This document shows, piece by piece, positions 49,455 through 61,437 of a DNA stretch of 64,000 nucleotides. Location: the NCBI GenBank assembly GCA_021399435.1, contig JAJTUP010000022.1, positions 620,001-684,000 of the forward strand, read 5' to 3'. A program made the position numbers and the translations under genes. Within the stretch, counting starts at the first letter, position 1, and every line of letters begins with the position of its first letter. Below the pieces are notes generated by a model. That model worked only from the letters and a program-made list of their open reading frames with translations. It searched no databases and was not told the DNA's origin. Source of the DNA: Diaporthe sp. PMI_573 (Eukaryota > Ascomycota > Sordariomycetes > Diaporthales > Diaporthaceae).

Positions 49455-50200
49455 CGCCTACTACAGTACTTACCAACGTGCGGTACACCTGCAACCCCCG
49501 TTGCCCCATCCACCCTGCGCCTGCCGCACCCGGCTGACCAGCCATTCCATTCCCGTCTCAGAAGACCTGCTCTAAGGAAACTTTCCTCAATCCTACGCAG
49601 CAGCCAGCCGACTACGTAAGATTGGGCCCGGCCCAGGACCAGGGCTGCCGCAACCCTTCTAGTGGACGCAACTCCGTACAGCACACAGTACACAGCACTC
49701 AGCACTCAGCACGCAGCACTCCTCCCTTCCTTCCCTCCCTGCCCAGGATGTTGATTCCGCTGCCCCACCCCGGATAGCGACATCCCTCCACCCTGGCGCC
49801 TGGCTTGGCTTGGATCACCACCCAGAGACCAAGCAGGGCCAATCAATCGAGGGTACGTACCCCCAGCCGTCGAAGCACATTGGATGTGCCGTCACCAAAT
49901 CCGTGCAGAAACATTGCCATGACCACCAACCACCACACCACCACACCTGGCTGCCCGTCCATGCACCCACCTGCCGTAGCTTGCTGCCGCTGTCGATTGC
50001 GATGGTCGATGGGCGGCGATATTGATGGCCCTGGTGCAGTCGCAGTACGGAGTACGGAGTACCATGCTGTAGCGGCTGCAGTCATTCCTCTTACCTCACG
50101 ATCAGCGAGCGGCCTGCCATCGTGCACAAAAAAGCATCTAAATGCAGCGTCCTTCGAGGCCCGAGCATGACAAGCCCACCGGAGAATGCTCCCTGCTGTG

Positions 50201-50231
50201 CCTGCGAGCCTGCCTGCGAGCCTGCCTGCGG
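50201..50231. repeat. CCTGCGAGCCTG tandem repeat
   Basis: Two and a half copies of the 12-mer CCTGCGAGCCTG in noncoding DNA. Confidence 0.8.
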
Positions 50232-53200
50232 CCCTGTGCATCCACTGGTCTGTTTCCTATGTTGGCTTGGTGCATCCGTCAGCCATCCAACAGCACGAGA
50301 CACGAGACCAGACTCATCCCATCAACCACCGGTCCTATCCTGCCCTCCGATCGTGGTCTCGGTCCTGCGTTGGTCGCACACTTCAATCGGCAGTCTAAAC
50401 TACTACATAGTTCTCGGAACACCACAACCTGTTTCCGATCCCTCCGCCCTGGGCCGTCTTCGAAAGGGGACGCCCGCCAATCCTGGCACCGGCTCCATAC
50501 TCAGCACCACCCAGCAACCAAGCAGAGCCCCCCGGGTCTATTCTTTGACACGGCAGCCGTTGGCTGGCTAGCTCCAACCAAGATGACAGTCCAATCTTGC
50601 TTTTGCCTTTCCGGCGGCCTGAAACTGGTCGGCGGATGGCAGCCTTCGATGTGGTGCCCCTCCACATTAAACCCCCCCTTCTTCCAGGGTGCAACAATGC
50701 CCTGCGTGCAGTGTGCTCCGAGTCAAAGCTGACGGGCGAGTCTCGGATAGAGCTCGAGGGCCGCATGATTATTCAGACGCGTCGAAAATGCCCTTGTCCT
50801 CGCCCTCGTCCTGGCCGCTCGCCCCTGTATGCTTTGGCCGCCTGGAGACTCAGCCGCCCAACCACCGGCCCAACACATCCAGGTTGCACCTGCGAGGCTG
50901 TTGCAGGAGCCATGTCTCCGTGAGCATGCGCCGCAGCAGTAACATTCCGGGTCTTTTCGCAGTTGTCTCAACTCTACTCCTATTTGCACTCGGGCTCAGA
51001 CCTGCGTTGCCAACAGTTCAAGGGCGCCGTGCCTGTCTTGGTTGAGAATGACTTGCGCCTCGGAAAACTCAAGTTGGTCCCGTGCAACACTGGCCTCTGG
51101 AGATCGATCCGACCCATTTGCACCTTGGCAGCCACCTGCCTTGTGTGAGACTAGTCAAGAGCAGACAAGGAACGGGCACATCGTCGCTGTCCACTGTCGT
51201 TGACCTGGCATGGTGATCAGTGCAAGGGTAATGCCCTTGGCCCGCCGCGCGCTCGGCAGACCGTCGTGAAGTACTGTGAGTCGCACGGCTGGGCTTCCCA
51301 CAACGTCGATCTCCGGCACAGCATAGAAACCAAGTCCCTATCTTCGTCAACAGAGGGCCTCGATGCCTAGCGAGACGAGCCCGGGAGTTTGACTTCGACT
51401 TCAAGTTACACTAATCAAGTGCTCGTCTCCCGGCTCTGCGACTCCAATCTTGATTAGTTTGCGGGGCACCAAGTCCAAGTCGTCGTCGACTGTGTGCACG
51501 CCTCCAGCCCCCGGCAAAATCACACTCAAGGTCGGTAAGACCGGGGCCGGCCGACGCTTGAAATCTTCAAAGTGTCCAGGATCCTCGCGTGCGGTGGTTG
51601 TCCTCTCTGGGACGCCTAGGTTCGCGGCCCACTGGAAATCTCCCCAAAGCGTTGGCCTATACCCCATGCACAAAGTCGGTCAGCAGCAACTAGGTGTCAT
51701 CGCTCGGCCTAGCTGGCAAACTCGTCTCCTACAACAAATTAGACCAACATAGTGCAAGTAATGCATCACGACCTCGACCATCTTGTCTCGGTAGCGGAGC
51801 CTCGTCTCAACCTTTCTCTCATTGGGCGAGCCAATCTACGGCCACTTTATACCCCCGTATGGTTGCCCACCCCTCCCCCTAGTACAAGTACATGACGACA
51901 GGGGTATGCGGAAAGAACTCATCTGGAAAGATTGGAAGGTCGATCTACAGGCTCGTCAGCCACACATCCCTGTCGAGCGCACCCTGAAACGAGGTACATA
52001 TGCTCCAGTGCTACGGCTCCTCCTTCGATGCTTCACTTCTGGTACCTCGGCCCATGCCCAATGATGCCACCAACTTCCGCCTCGCTGCTCCAGCCACCAA
52101 GTGCAGTCACGGCTGGTGAGGCTAATGCATGGCTGCTCGGATGCGCATCGGTCACCTTGGCTGCTCGTTGGCATGATAAACTTTGACTTTCGAGGTCCCT
52201 GTCGGATGTCTTCCAGCAACCGATTCATCATGCTCAAAAGCTAGCCAAAAGAGACCAATCATGAATATGGGCCGCATACAATGCAGCCGCCCTAAAATGT
52301 CCTTCCGGCCGGTGTCCATCGTCATGGGTTCACCTAGGTTGTGCCACGGGCCGCAGGATGGCTGGACACTAGGAGGCGGGCCCCGGCCCCTGTCCCAGCT
52401 TTGACTGTTGAGTGACCAGGCCGCCGTTCCAAGGTGGCGTCTCGAGGTCCCGGCCAGATCTGATATCACGTATTATTGGGCAATGCTCAGTACCTCGCGT
52501 CAAATGCCTAGCGCCTTCAAAAGTGACAAGCGACAGGGGTGGCTGCCAGAGGATCGAAATGCAGGGTATCGATTACCCTGCCGTCCTAATGGACCTCGCC
52601 ACCTTGGCACACAGCCAACCTGCACTGCATGATTTCCTCGCGATGCTTGGGGTTTGTTTGATTCCACGGCCACTGGGTCACGGTTTAAACAGAGACAGTG
52701 TGATGTGACTCCAACAAAGTTTCGACCCAGGTCTGCTGGACCACGGACGTCAATGTCAGATCGAAAACCAGAGTTGCCTCGGATACGCATTATGAAAGAG
52801 TACCGCAAAAGCTCCCCGGAATGAAATCAAATACCGACAGGTACAAGGAATTTGTACGCCTCGGGAAGAGATCTGCAGCAATTTGTGCCTCATCTCGTCT
52901 TTGCTGTTCTTTGCAGAATTCACCGCTGGAACGTCCCCCCTTGCGTCTCTCACGCCGTCACAGATTTCTAGACCCAGCGGGTTGTCGGAGAATGTGCTGA
53001 CTCGCAGGACACGTCGTTCTGACTGGCAGTGATCTGACTGCCGTCATTTGGCCAGGCCTAGCGCAAGCTCCCACTGACTGTGGTATCCACCGAACAGACC
53101 AGCCTTAACACAGGGGTGCATTCTCCACTATCGCCGGCTCGCTCGGCGTGCGCTCAGAGTCGCTGTACTGTGGTAGTGTGTCTGGGGCGCCATAGACCCT

Positions 53201-55894
53201 GAGCTGTTGTGCCTTTGTGTTGCGGGCCCCCACACTGCGCTGGCTGTAATTTTCAACCCTGTCACATCCACCCACCAAGGTGTACACCTCTACCTCACAT
53301 TACGGGTCCTGCGGTCTCCGGTTGTGGAAACTTACCGGACATTTCCCTGCGGATGCGCCGTGAATCGTACTGCCGCCTTGAAGGTCTTCGCTCGGATCGT
53401 CAAATCCCTCGCCCTGCTGATGGGCGGTTACGGCTGATGGCCTGGCCATTTCGGCGATCACACACCCAGTTGTACCCATCCCCCATCGATGGTTGGGCGG
53501 AAATGCCACTGTACCCTGCCTCGCTCCTCGCGGCAGCACTGCGGTGCCTCGAGACTTGAACACGAATGTGGGAAGGTTATTTAGCGCACAACCGGCCCAA
53601 TTTCGCTCGCCTCCACGGTTGCCAGCTACCCCACGACACAGTGGTCCGGGCTCCAGTTACGTACCGAACTTGTCTTGTCGACTTGTCAGCCTCCCAGCCT
53701 ATCACGGCCGATGTCCGGATGACTTCACTGACGTCTCACCAAAATGCACGCAGGTCAATCACCGCTACGGTCCACCACAAGTCAGGACGGTTATCATGCA
53801 ACCTAATCGCCCAGCACTATGATCGACGTCTTCGAGTGTAGTCTGTAGCGCAGCGACGGCCGAGACGATACCCTGACGACTCGAGGACTCGTGCCGCGTG
53901 CCCGCTCGACATCATTGGCACCACTGACCGTGGACGTGGAGGGCCCCGGGATGCTCCCTTGAATGCGCCGAAGGCAATTCACAGTCGAACCCAAATGTGC
54001 CCAAACACGCGTAATTTACCCATGGTACCGACGGCACCCCCAGGGACAGGCAAACATCATCCGGTGTCCAGCCACACTGATCCGCCAACAATTCGGGTCT
54101 CGAACTTCCACCACTGGGGAACCACAAGTAAGCGACCTTGTGGTGATCCGGTGCCAGCCCAAACTCGCACCTCCATAAGCGGCGGACAATGGCTGATACA
54201 GGCTGTTTCAAAGATTCGGTATCCATGATGAATGCCTGGGTGTGTACTCAACAGCCAAAGCGTGGGCTTGTGCGTGGTGTATCGCAAGCGAGCACACTGG
54301 CGCTCATGGGCTTGGTTACCTAGACCGCTTGGCCAACCAAAAACTTAAGGGCGGAGCCCTGATCATAGCTACCACTGTTCATCATTAGCGACACATGATT
54401 CGTGTTAAGAGCCGTCGTATGCAGTATGGCGGCGGAGCGCCGCAGCCTTGACTTTGGGGGGCCAGAATGCTAGCTCCCATGCCGCGTGTGGCTGAAAATA
54501 TCGGACGACGTCCGCGGCGCAAAACTATCTTGGTCGAACCCTGTCAATCCCCAAGGCGAGCGAGGCAAGCGGTCTGATCCTGCTGGATTCCCCGATACAG
54601 CTCATTCTGCAATGCAGATGGCGCACCTCACAAGCCTTTCTCCGCCTTAAGCAACCTTGACTCCTCCGTCGGCGCCAAGTCGTGGATGCGTGCGTAATCC
54701 GAAGACTGCCCAGAAAGGATACTTCGCCGCGAAGACTGGAGGACTGAGCTCCCATGCTGACCCTAGCTCGAACTCGAAACGACGCTCAGCATTCCAGCAT
54801 GACACGACAGTTGGCTGATGTCGTCAAGTGCGGCATACTGTGAGGGCAGCCTAACGATATATGAAAACCCTACTTGGTTCGGTGCCGGGCTCCATCCGGC
54901 TGCAAGGCATCAACGTGGTGATGGAAGCTGGTTCCCTGGCCGAATGAAAGCCCTTGAGTTTTGCGATCAGATCCTAGTGCGTGCGTGCCACAGGCACTGG
55001 TACCAGCAGTGTCATCTGCTCATTCTGCGCCTCGTCGAAGCCTCTCGGCGTTACAGCGGATTTTTAGATATCGGAATCGCGCTGGCTGCGTGATGTTTTG
55101 ACCCACGGAAGCAAGAGGATCGCCAGCCGTTCCGTGCGACTGTCCAATCCGAGGCCAGGAGTACCTTGAGCACCAACCACGGGCGACTCCCCCCTGACCC
55201 GCTCCGATCAAGTCGCCATGTCGCGACGCAAGTTTGCTGCAGCGGCATGGGTGGTGAGGCACATTTTTAATCTATCATACCCCCTTTCTGCAGCGTCATC
55301 GAAACGGATGCAAGTCCTCACAGCGTGAGGGGCATGGCTCATTAGATTTGAACGCTATTTCCGGCGTACACGGAGTTTCGACGGCGCTCAGCGGGGAACC
55401 ACAAGAAGCCGCTTTGGGAGGGGTCGGTGGCCACCCACAGTTCGCATCAACTCCCATCCACAGTTCCTAGCCTCGAATGCACAAACTACGGTACACCGCT
55501 TGTTCCGTGGTTGCATGTGGTCTTTCGTCGACCTTTGTTGTGACCCTCGTAATTGTGACATCCCGAGGGATGAGTTGGGGACCTTGGGCTGACGATCTCG
55601 CAGCAAAACTCGTCAACCTCTAGACACCCAGTCAGCTCAGGCCGAGATTTAGCCAGGCTGCCAGGTAGCTGGACGCTGTGACGCAAACCTCCTGAGCAGA
55701 CTCTGTGCTCCCATGTTCTCGTGGGCTGTGATCAAACCAGTCTGTCCGACTGCGGGCTCAAGAGCAAAGCCCACCACGCACTTCACTTCCTGATCATCAG
55801 TCTAGTCCTCCGCCTCCATGCAATCACACGACTGATCCTCTGCCTCCGGCTCCTTCCACCCCAACCGGCTGTCCTGACTCAAACCCAACCCCGA

Positions 55895-57298
55895 TCAATC
55901 TGCAGGCGACATTTTGGACGCCAATCCTCCAAATCCATCCTGTTGGATCTTAGTCGTAGCAAGGTTTACGGCGAATCTGATTATCATTTGATCGTTCCAG
56001 TCGCTCCTCCGACAAAGCAGACCGTACAGTGCCCCTGCTATGAACGTGTCCCCGGCACCTATAGCGCTGCAAAGCACGCTGTCAACCTCATGCACATATT
56101 CCTGATTGTGGGCACTGGACAGTGGGCCACTCGCGAGTGGCAAGAAGGGAGGGGGGCATTTGTCCATACTCAACAACTTGGACGGTCGCACTGGATTCTG
56201 GCGTGACATTGAAGAATTGCCGAGTCGGAGGCGATTTGGCGGTGGCTCCTTTGGCGCCCCAAGTACAACAAAGGAGTGACCTATCAATACTTGAGTCTTG
56301 GTGTGACATATGGGTACTTGGAGGTGAGCAGGCTACTGTCAGAGACTACAGTCGAACTTACGCCCTAGGTGTCCGCGCCACTTCGCCTACCAGACATGCC
56401 TCAGCGCTTGGATATCCCTCGCCCTGGCCGTCTTGATCAGCTCCGCTGTGATTCGTCGTTGCCGGCTGGTCTGTCCACGTCCGACTCACCTCAGCCCAAC
56501 TCTTGGAGTAAAACAGGACGTCAGCCTCGGCGGCCAGCGCCCGCAAGCCCTCTCTTCCAGGCTTCTCGATCTCAACGCTGATGCGAGACTGTGGATAAGA
56601 GTGGCGTAGGTGTTGGATGCACTGAAGACTCGTTTCTGGGATGCGACCCTGCCACTCCCATCTTTTAGTCATGGCTTTTCGGCTGCCGAAGCGCAAGATA
56701 GGAGCAGATCCTGCCTGCGCCCGACGCCTTCATCACGATCCTCCTCTCAGACCAAGGCATCCGTCATGGACATACCTCAAAATGCCACCATACATTTGCA
56801 GCATCTTCGTCGCGGAACGCATCCGCAATGTCGATGAACTCGCCTATCGTCATTTCGTCTAGGTCGTTGTGATTCACAATAGTTCGACTACCCGTCGCTT
56901 GACTAGACATTATCCAACAGCTTGCCGCCTCTGTCTGGTCGTCCCGGTAGATACAGTGGCTCATATCGATCGGCGAGCCTGGGCCGAATGATGAGACCAC
57001 CTTTGCGGTGGCTGGTGAGTGGCGGTTCGGCAGCGTTGCGACGAGATGTAGTGCGAGATCTGGTGGCGTTGGGAGGAACTGCTGCAGCACCTCGAGTGAG
57101 TTGCCGCCGTTTCCTCCTCGCCGGACTGTCAAATGCGTTGCGCGTAGTTTGGCATCCTCCTCGGGATAATGGGGGACGCTGGAAATTGACCGCAGGTGCG
57201 TGAGCCGGCGTTTGATCACGGAGACTCAGCACGAGCGAGATATCTCACCTGAGAATGGTGTCTAGGTAGCACGCACCGACCGTGACCAGGTGCTTCAT
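55895..57298 (-). CDS. PfkB-family sugar kinase (ketohexokinase-like)
   Basis: Phosphorylates a sugar or related alcohol using ATP. Six exons: 57249-57298, 56776-57178, 56490-56648, 56362-56423, 56170-56280 and 55895-56066; 318 residues, usual for the family. The start is MKHLVTVGACYLDTILSVPHYP across the first junction. Substrate-side motif RRGGNGGNSLEVLQQ follows; then WWHFEGRIPETS across junction 2, VEIEKPGREGL, DVLFYSKSWAE, LLCCTWGAKGATA, and the ATP-site signature VVDAIGAGDTFIAGALYGLL across the last junction (catalytic Asp268). The protein ends QDGFGGLASKMSPAD. Motif order fits the fungal relatives of animal ketohexokinase. The real substrate (fructose or another ketose) is not decided by sequence. 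Confidence 0.93.
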
Positions 57299-59216
57299 CG
57301 TGGCTCCTTAAGCTGCATCCAGGTCTTCCCTTTTCGCGTGCTTTTTGTCACTTTACTGGCACGTCTTGCCTCGAGGTCTCTCCCGCACCTGGCCTACCAG
57401 TAGTGGATTCTTGCAAGTGCACGAGTCACATGGCAGAGCGCTCGTCTGCGGTCTTCCTACGGTGAATATTAATCAGCCGTATGCAATGCGGGTCAGTGAT
57501 AAGACGGCAAATCTCGCAATTTTCCCGTGGCTCGTTTGTATTTCGCAGAAGCAAGTGAGCAGTCTTATGAGTGACGGCTGTTCCTAGAAGTGTGGTTCGT
57601 GAGGCTGCGAGTTCGGATGGGGGCAGGCCTGAGCTCCGATCGCCTGGGTTCGTTCTGATTGGCGACTTCCGGACTGGTGCCGCCAAGCCGTACGCAGCGT
57701 GCTACCTGGGCTTGCTATTCTCGCGCAGCCTCTCGCGCATTCTCACAATCGGACGTCTTCGAAAGAAGCCGTTCTCGGGCCAAGAAATGTCAACTGGCGG
57801 AGTCAACGCCGTGGCCTTGCTAGCACTGTGAGCTGCAGCCGCTGACAACATACATCCATCCCACGCGGCCTCTCCCGGCTGCCCAGCTGGGCGATCCACG
57901 CGGCACCAGGCAACGGCCAGCCGCCTCTGTCTTAGATGTCAGGCCGCCGGCGGCTTACTGCACCGGAGAAACCCTCTCTCGGATGTGGTGCGTGTCCTGT
58001 TCCGCCGCATTTCATGCGGGTGGATGAGACAGGCTGGTCTCAGGAGGAAGAGTACAACTCGAGACACCGCTATCGTCACGGTCCGTCCCACAGAAGAGAG
58101 GTAGGTTACTCAGCCGTCCAGGAGCGGTTTTTCCTTTTGCTAGATGTTTCCTCTTTGTACCTTTGCCAGAGGGCGGATCGATGTCGCCCTGTGAGTCATT
58201 GCGTGCATCATGCCTAGTGAACGCTGTTCACGGCTCAAGACGTTCGGTGAGCCGGGCGTATACTGGACGCTATGAGTTGAGAAGTGTGCAATCCGTTGCG
58301 TTGTGATGGATGCTGCAAATGGCACTCATTTGATAGCCTTTGCTGAACCACGGCGTGGTCATCATCCGGAGTGCGAAGCCCCCCAAGACCGTGCCACCAA
58401 TCTGTCCACAATGGCCTGTCCACGGCTTTGGCACTCGAGTTTGTCTTCGCCACAGCATATGTTGGGCTAGGTTTTATCTGCGCCATCAATTGCAAGACCA
58501 GGTTCCGGTCTTGCTTGGTCGTCGCCCGTGAAACTTTGACCAACTGTGTGGATTCCCTGCGGTTTCGTCGAGGGAAGTTTGATGGTGACCACCCATGTGC
58601 CTAGAAATGGGCGAACTTGTCTCGCCCTGGTGTCCAGTCTTCGTAGTATACGAAGCGAGCAAAGCAAACCACGTCGAGTGCTTCGCTCGGTTAGCTACAT
58701 GCCATGCCCCCTCTCCCCGAACAGCTTCGCGGTGTGTGAGCAATTGACTATCGACTTTGTGGGGTCGTCCGAGACAGACGAGAAACATAACGCTGACAGG
58801 GGGTTGAGTTTGGCAGACACCAACACAATAACATTCATAGCAAGTGTATTTCACTGTGAATGACACTGGATATTGCCGAACTTTTCCCTAGAATCCCACA
58901 CGGCCGAGTAAAGGCGTTGCTCTTGTTGCTGTTGATCGTGAGCAAAGAGTCGGCTGTACGGCCCGTTCCTGCGACCACGATCGACGACACTACTCCGATG
59001 CGGTCACTGCTTAGCCGAAGTTTCTCCGCCCATAACATCAACATCACTTCCCCTTTTTCTTCTCAGAGAAGACGCTTGTGCTGGGCGATTTGTTTGGCAA
59101 GATTTGTGATTTGATTCCATTCGCCGTAGAGGCAATATACACATGAGCCACCGTCGCGAACCGGGAGTGCATCGATACGTCAGGAGCAGCAAGCACATTC
59201 TGGGCAGACCACTGAC
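57299..59216. other. Divergent promoter region, sugar kinase and MFS transporter
   Basis: The two flanking genes point away from each other, so both promoters lie here. I see no supported coding frame. Confidence 0.5.
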
Positions 59217-61043
59217 ATGGCCACTTCTGCTCAGACAGCCACGATCGAGAACATCCCGGTACAGGGCTTCGAACACCATGAGCTTCGGCAGCTTCACAGG
59301 CCTGGGGGTCCCACCACCACTCCGGCGACTGATGCGGAAAGAGGCGGCTCGTTCTCGGGGACACCACTAGGGTCGATACCGGCGGCGCAGGGAGAAGAGC
59401 AGGATCAGACAATAGGCAAGCCGCCGCAGCCGTGGCTGAAAATCTTCAGTGTGGGCTTTTCCTTCTTCTGTGCCGGTATTAATGACAGCACCTTGGGCCC
59501 ACTGATTCCCTACCTGCTAAAGTCCTTCTCAATCGGAACTGGTATGGTGGCCGTCCTGTAAGTCTACCGCCCAATGCCCGCCCCCCAGTTTCGACAACAA
59601 ATCTGCAGGGGTACGATATGCTGACGGAGCAAACCCTTCCTCACAGGTACGCGTGCAACTTCGCAGGCTGGATGATAGGCGCCCTGACCAACCCGGCCCT
59701 CGCGCCACACCTGAAGTTGGGCCAGCTCCTATGGCTCGGCGCCTTGCTCCAGCTGGCGGCGCAGGTCCTACGGCCATTTGGCTGGTCCGGACTGCCCGTC
59801 TTCGCTATCTCGTTCTTCCTGCAGAGCCTGGGCACCGCGTACCAGGATGCACTGGGCAACACGTTTGTTAGCGGCGTCCGTACCGCGCACAGGTGGCTGG
59901 GGTTCATCCACGCCATGTACGCCCTCGCGCTGCTCGTTGGGCCTCTGCTGGCCACGGCTATTGCGTCGAATGCGAACCCCGGCAACGGCAGTGGATTCGT
60001 CGGGGGCGAGGAGTCGTGGAAAAGGACTTATTTCGTCACTGTTGCTCTTGGGGTTGCCAACCTTGTGTGGGTGATGGTTGCGTTTAGGGACACGCTGTGG
60101 GCGCCCAGGCCTGGGAACAACGGTGTGCTGGGAAGCGGTGTTGAGGAGGAAACCTGCAGGGCTCCTAGTGAAGATCAGGATAAGCAGACGGCATTATCTG
60201 CCCTTCGGGACATGGTCACTATGTTGAAAGTGAAGGACGTGTGGCTAATAAGTCTCTTCTTCTTTTTTGCCCTGGGGGCTGCCCAGACTGCAGGTGGTAA
60301 GTGTACAGACACCTCATACTGCCGTGGGCTGCGCATACAGTCCCCCCCCCTGTTACGGTGTCTTCATGATTGCTGACTGAATACACCAGGCTGGGTCGTT
60401 AACTACCTTGTCGAGGTGAGAGGGGGAGATGTCGCGAAAGTAGGCTACGTGCCATCCGGCCAGGCCGCTGGAATGCTGCTGGGCCGCCTCCTGCTTCCGG
60501 AGCCAACCCACCGCTTTGGAGAGAAGCCGATGCTGCTCCTGTACTTTGTCGTCAGCATAGGCCTCCAGCTTGTGTTTTGGCTGGTGCCCAACATCATTGC
60601 TGGAGCCACCGCCTTGAGTATCATGGGCTTCTTTCAGGGGCCCTTCTTCGCAACTGTAAGTGTTGATTCTGGTGTTGGTGGCTGTCGATACTACTGTTTC
60701 AGGCACATCCCTAATCATGCTTCGGCGCAGGGAGTCTCAGTTGCGTCGAAGCTATTTCCACGCAAGATTCAATCAGCAGCTCTCAGTAAGATGTACCCCC
60801 TCCCCAACAAGAACTGCAAATCATGTCCCTTTACATTGCGTATCACGAACGCTCACCTATACCTTGTTGCCAGGTTTCGTCTTTGTCGTTGCCCAGGCGG
60901 GCGCTGCTATCTTCCCTTCGTTGACGGGCGTGATTGCCGGGAAGGCTGGTGTGCAGGTACTCCAACCCATTGTACTGGCTCAGCTCGTGGTGGCAACTGT
61001 GTTCTGGGCATTTGTTCCAAAGGTCCAAGACCGCACAGAATAA
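59217..61043 (+). CDS. MFS transporter
   Basis: Proton-linked or facilitated carrier of the major facilitator superfamily, in the plasma or an internal membrane. Five exons: 59217-59557, 59647-60296, 60390-60655, 60731-60785 and 60874-61043; 493 residues. A polar 70-residue N-terminus leads into FSVGFSFFCAGINDSTLGPLIPYLL, then YACNFAGWMIGAL, FAISFFLQSLGTAYQDALGN and HAMYALALLVGPLLATA. After a cytoplasmic loop come WLISLFFFFALGAAQTAGGW, EVRGGDVAKVGYVPSGQAAG (the central-loop type of this fungal subfamily), GMLLGRLLLPE, FFQGPFFATGVSVASKLFPR and SFVFVVAQAGAAIFPSLTG. Exon 4 is 55 bp. The subfamily resembles fungal Bsc6-like carriers; the substrate is unknown. The gene is convergent with the P450 at 61438, 394 bp away. 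Confidence 0.93.
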
Positions 61044-61437
61044 GGCTGTATATATGAAGTAGACTATCTACATGAATGTATGAGTAGAACTCCAAAATTG
61101 TATATCAAAAGACTTCCGGCATTAAGTTTCATGTTCCGGATCAACTATATTTCTACCATTTTGTTTCGCTGGTACACAAATATAAGTGTGGAGAATATAG
61201 GACATTTGTTTTGTGATCAGTGCTCCTTTGTGCCGAGGCCAGTAAAATCCATCTATCCTCTCGCCTTCTCTGCAAGTCAAATTAACAAGGGAATAGAATA
61301 TCGATAACAAAGGCTGACTGACTGTATGAAAAAGAAGCCTTTGGACCACTAGCTTGCATATATGATATTTTTTGAAAGCTGTGTATTGAGGTCTTGTATA
61401 CGGCGTTAGGATTATAAAACAGGGCTACGCCAGGTTG
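61044..61437. other. Shared 3' region of the MFS and P450 genes
   Basis: AT-rich spacer between two convergent genes. It must hold both polyadenylation regions; overlap of the two transcripts is likely. Confidence 0.6.

Larger units (their letters stand above)
44533..55894. other. 11.4 kb stretch with no recognisable gene
   Basis: Open frames are many but short, overlap on both strands, and show no domain, membrane or signal pattern I trust. The part to about 50.5 kb is GC-rich with C/T-rich low-complexity tracts and small tandem repeats; the part from 51 to 55.9 kb is more even in composition. There are no long direct or inverted terminal repeats that I can see, no reverse transcriptase or transposase motif, and no tRNA. 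Confidence 0.5.
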
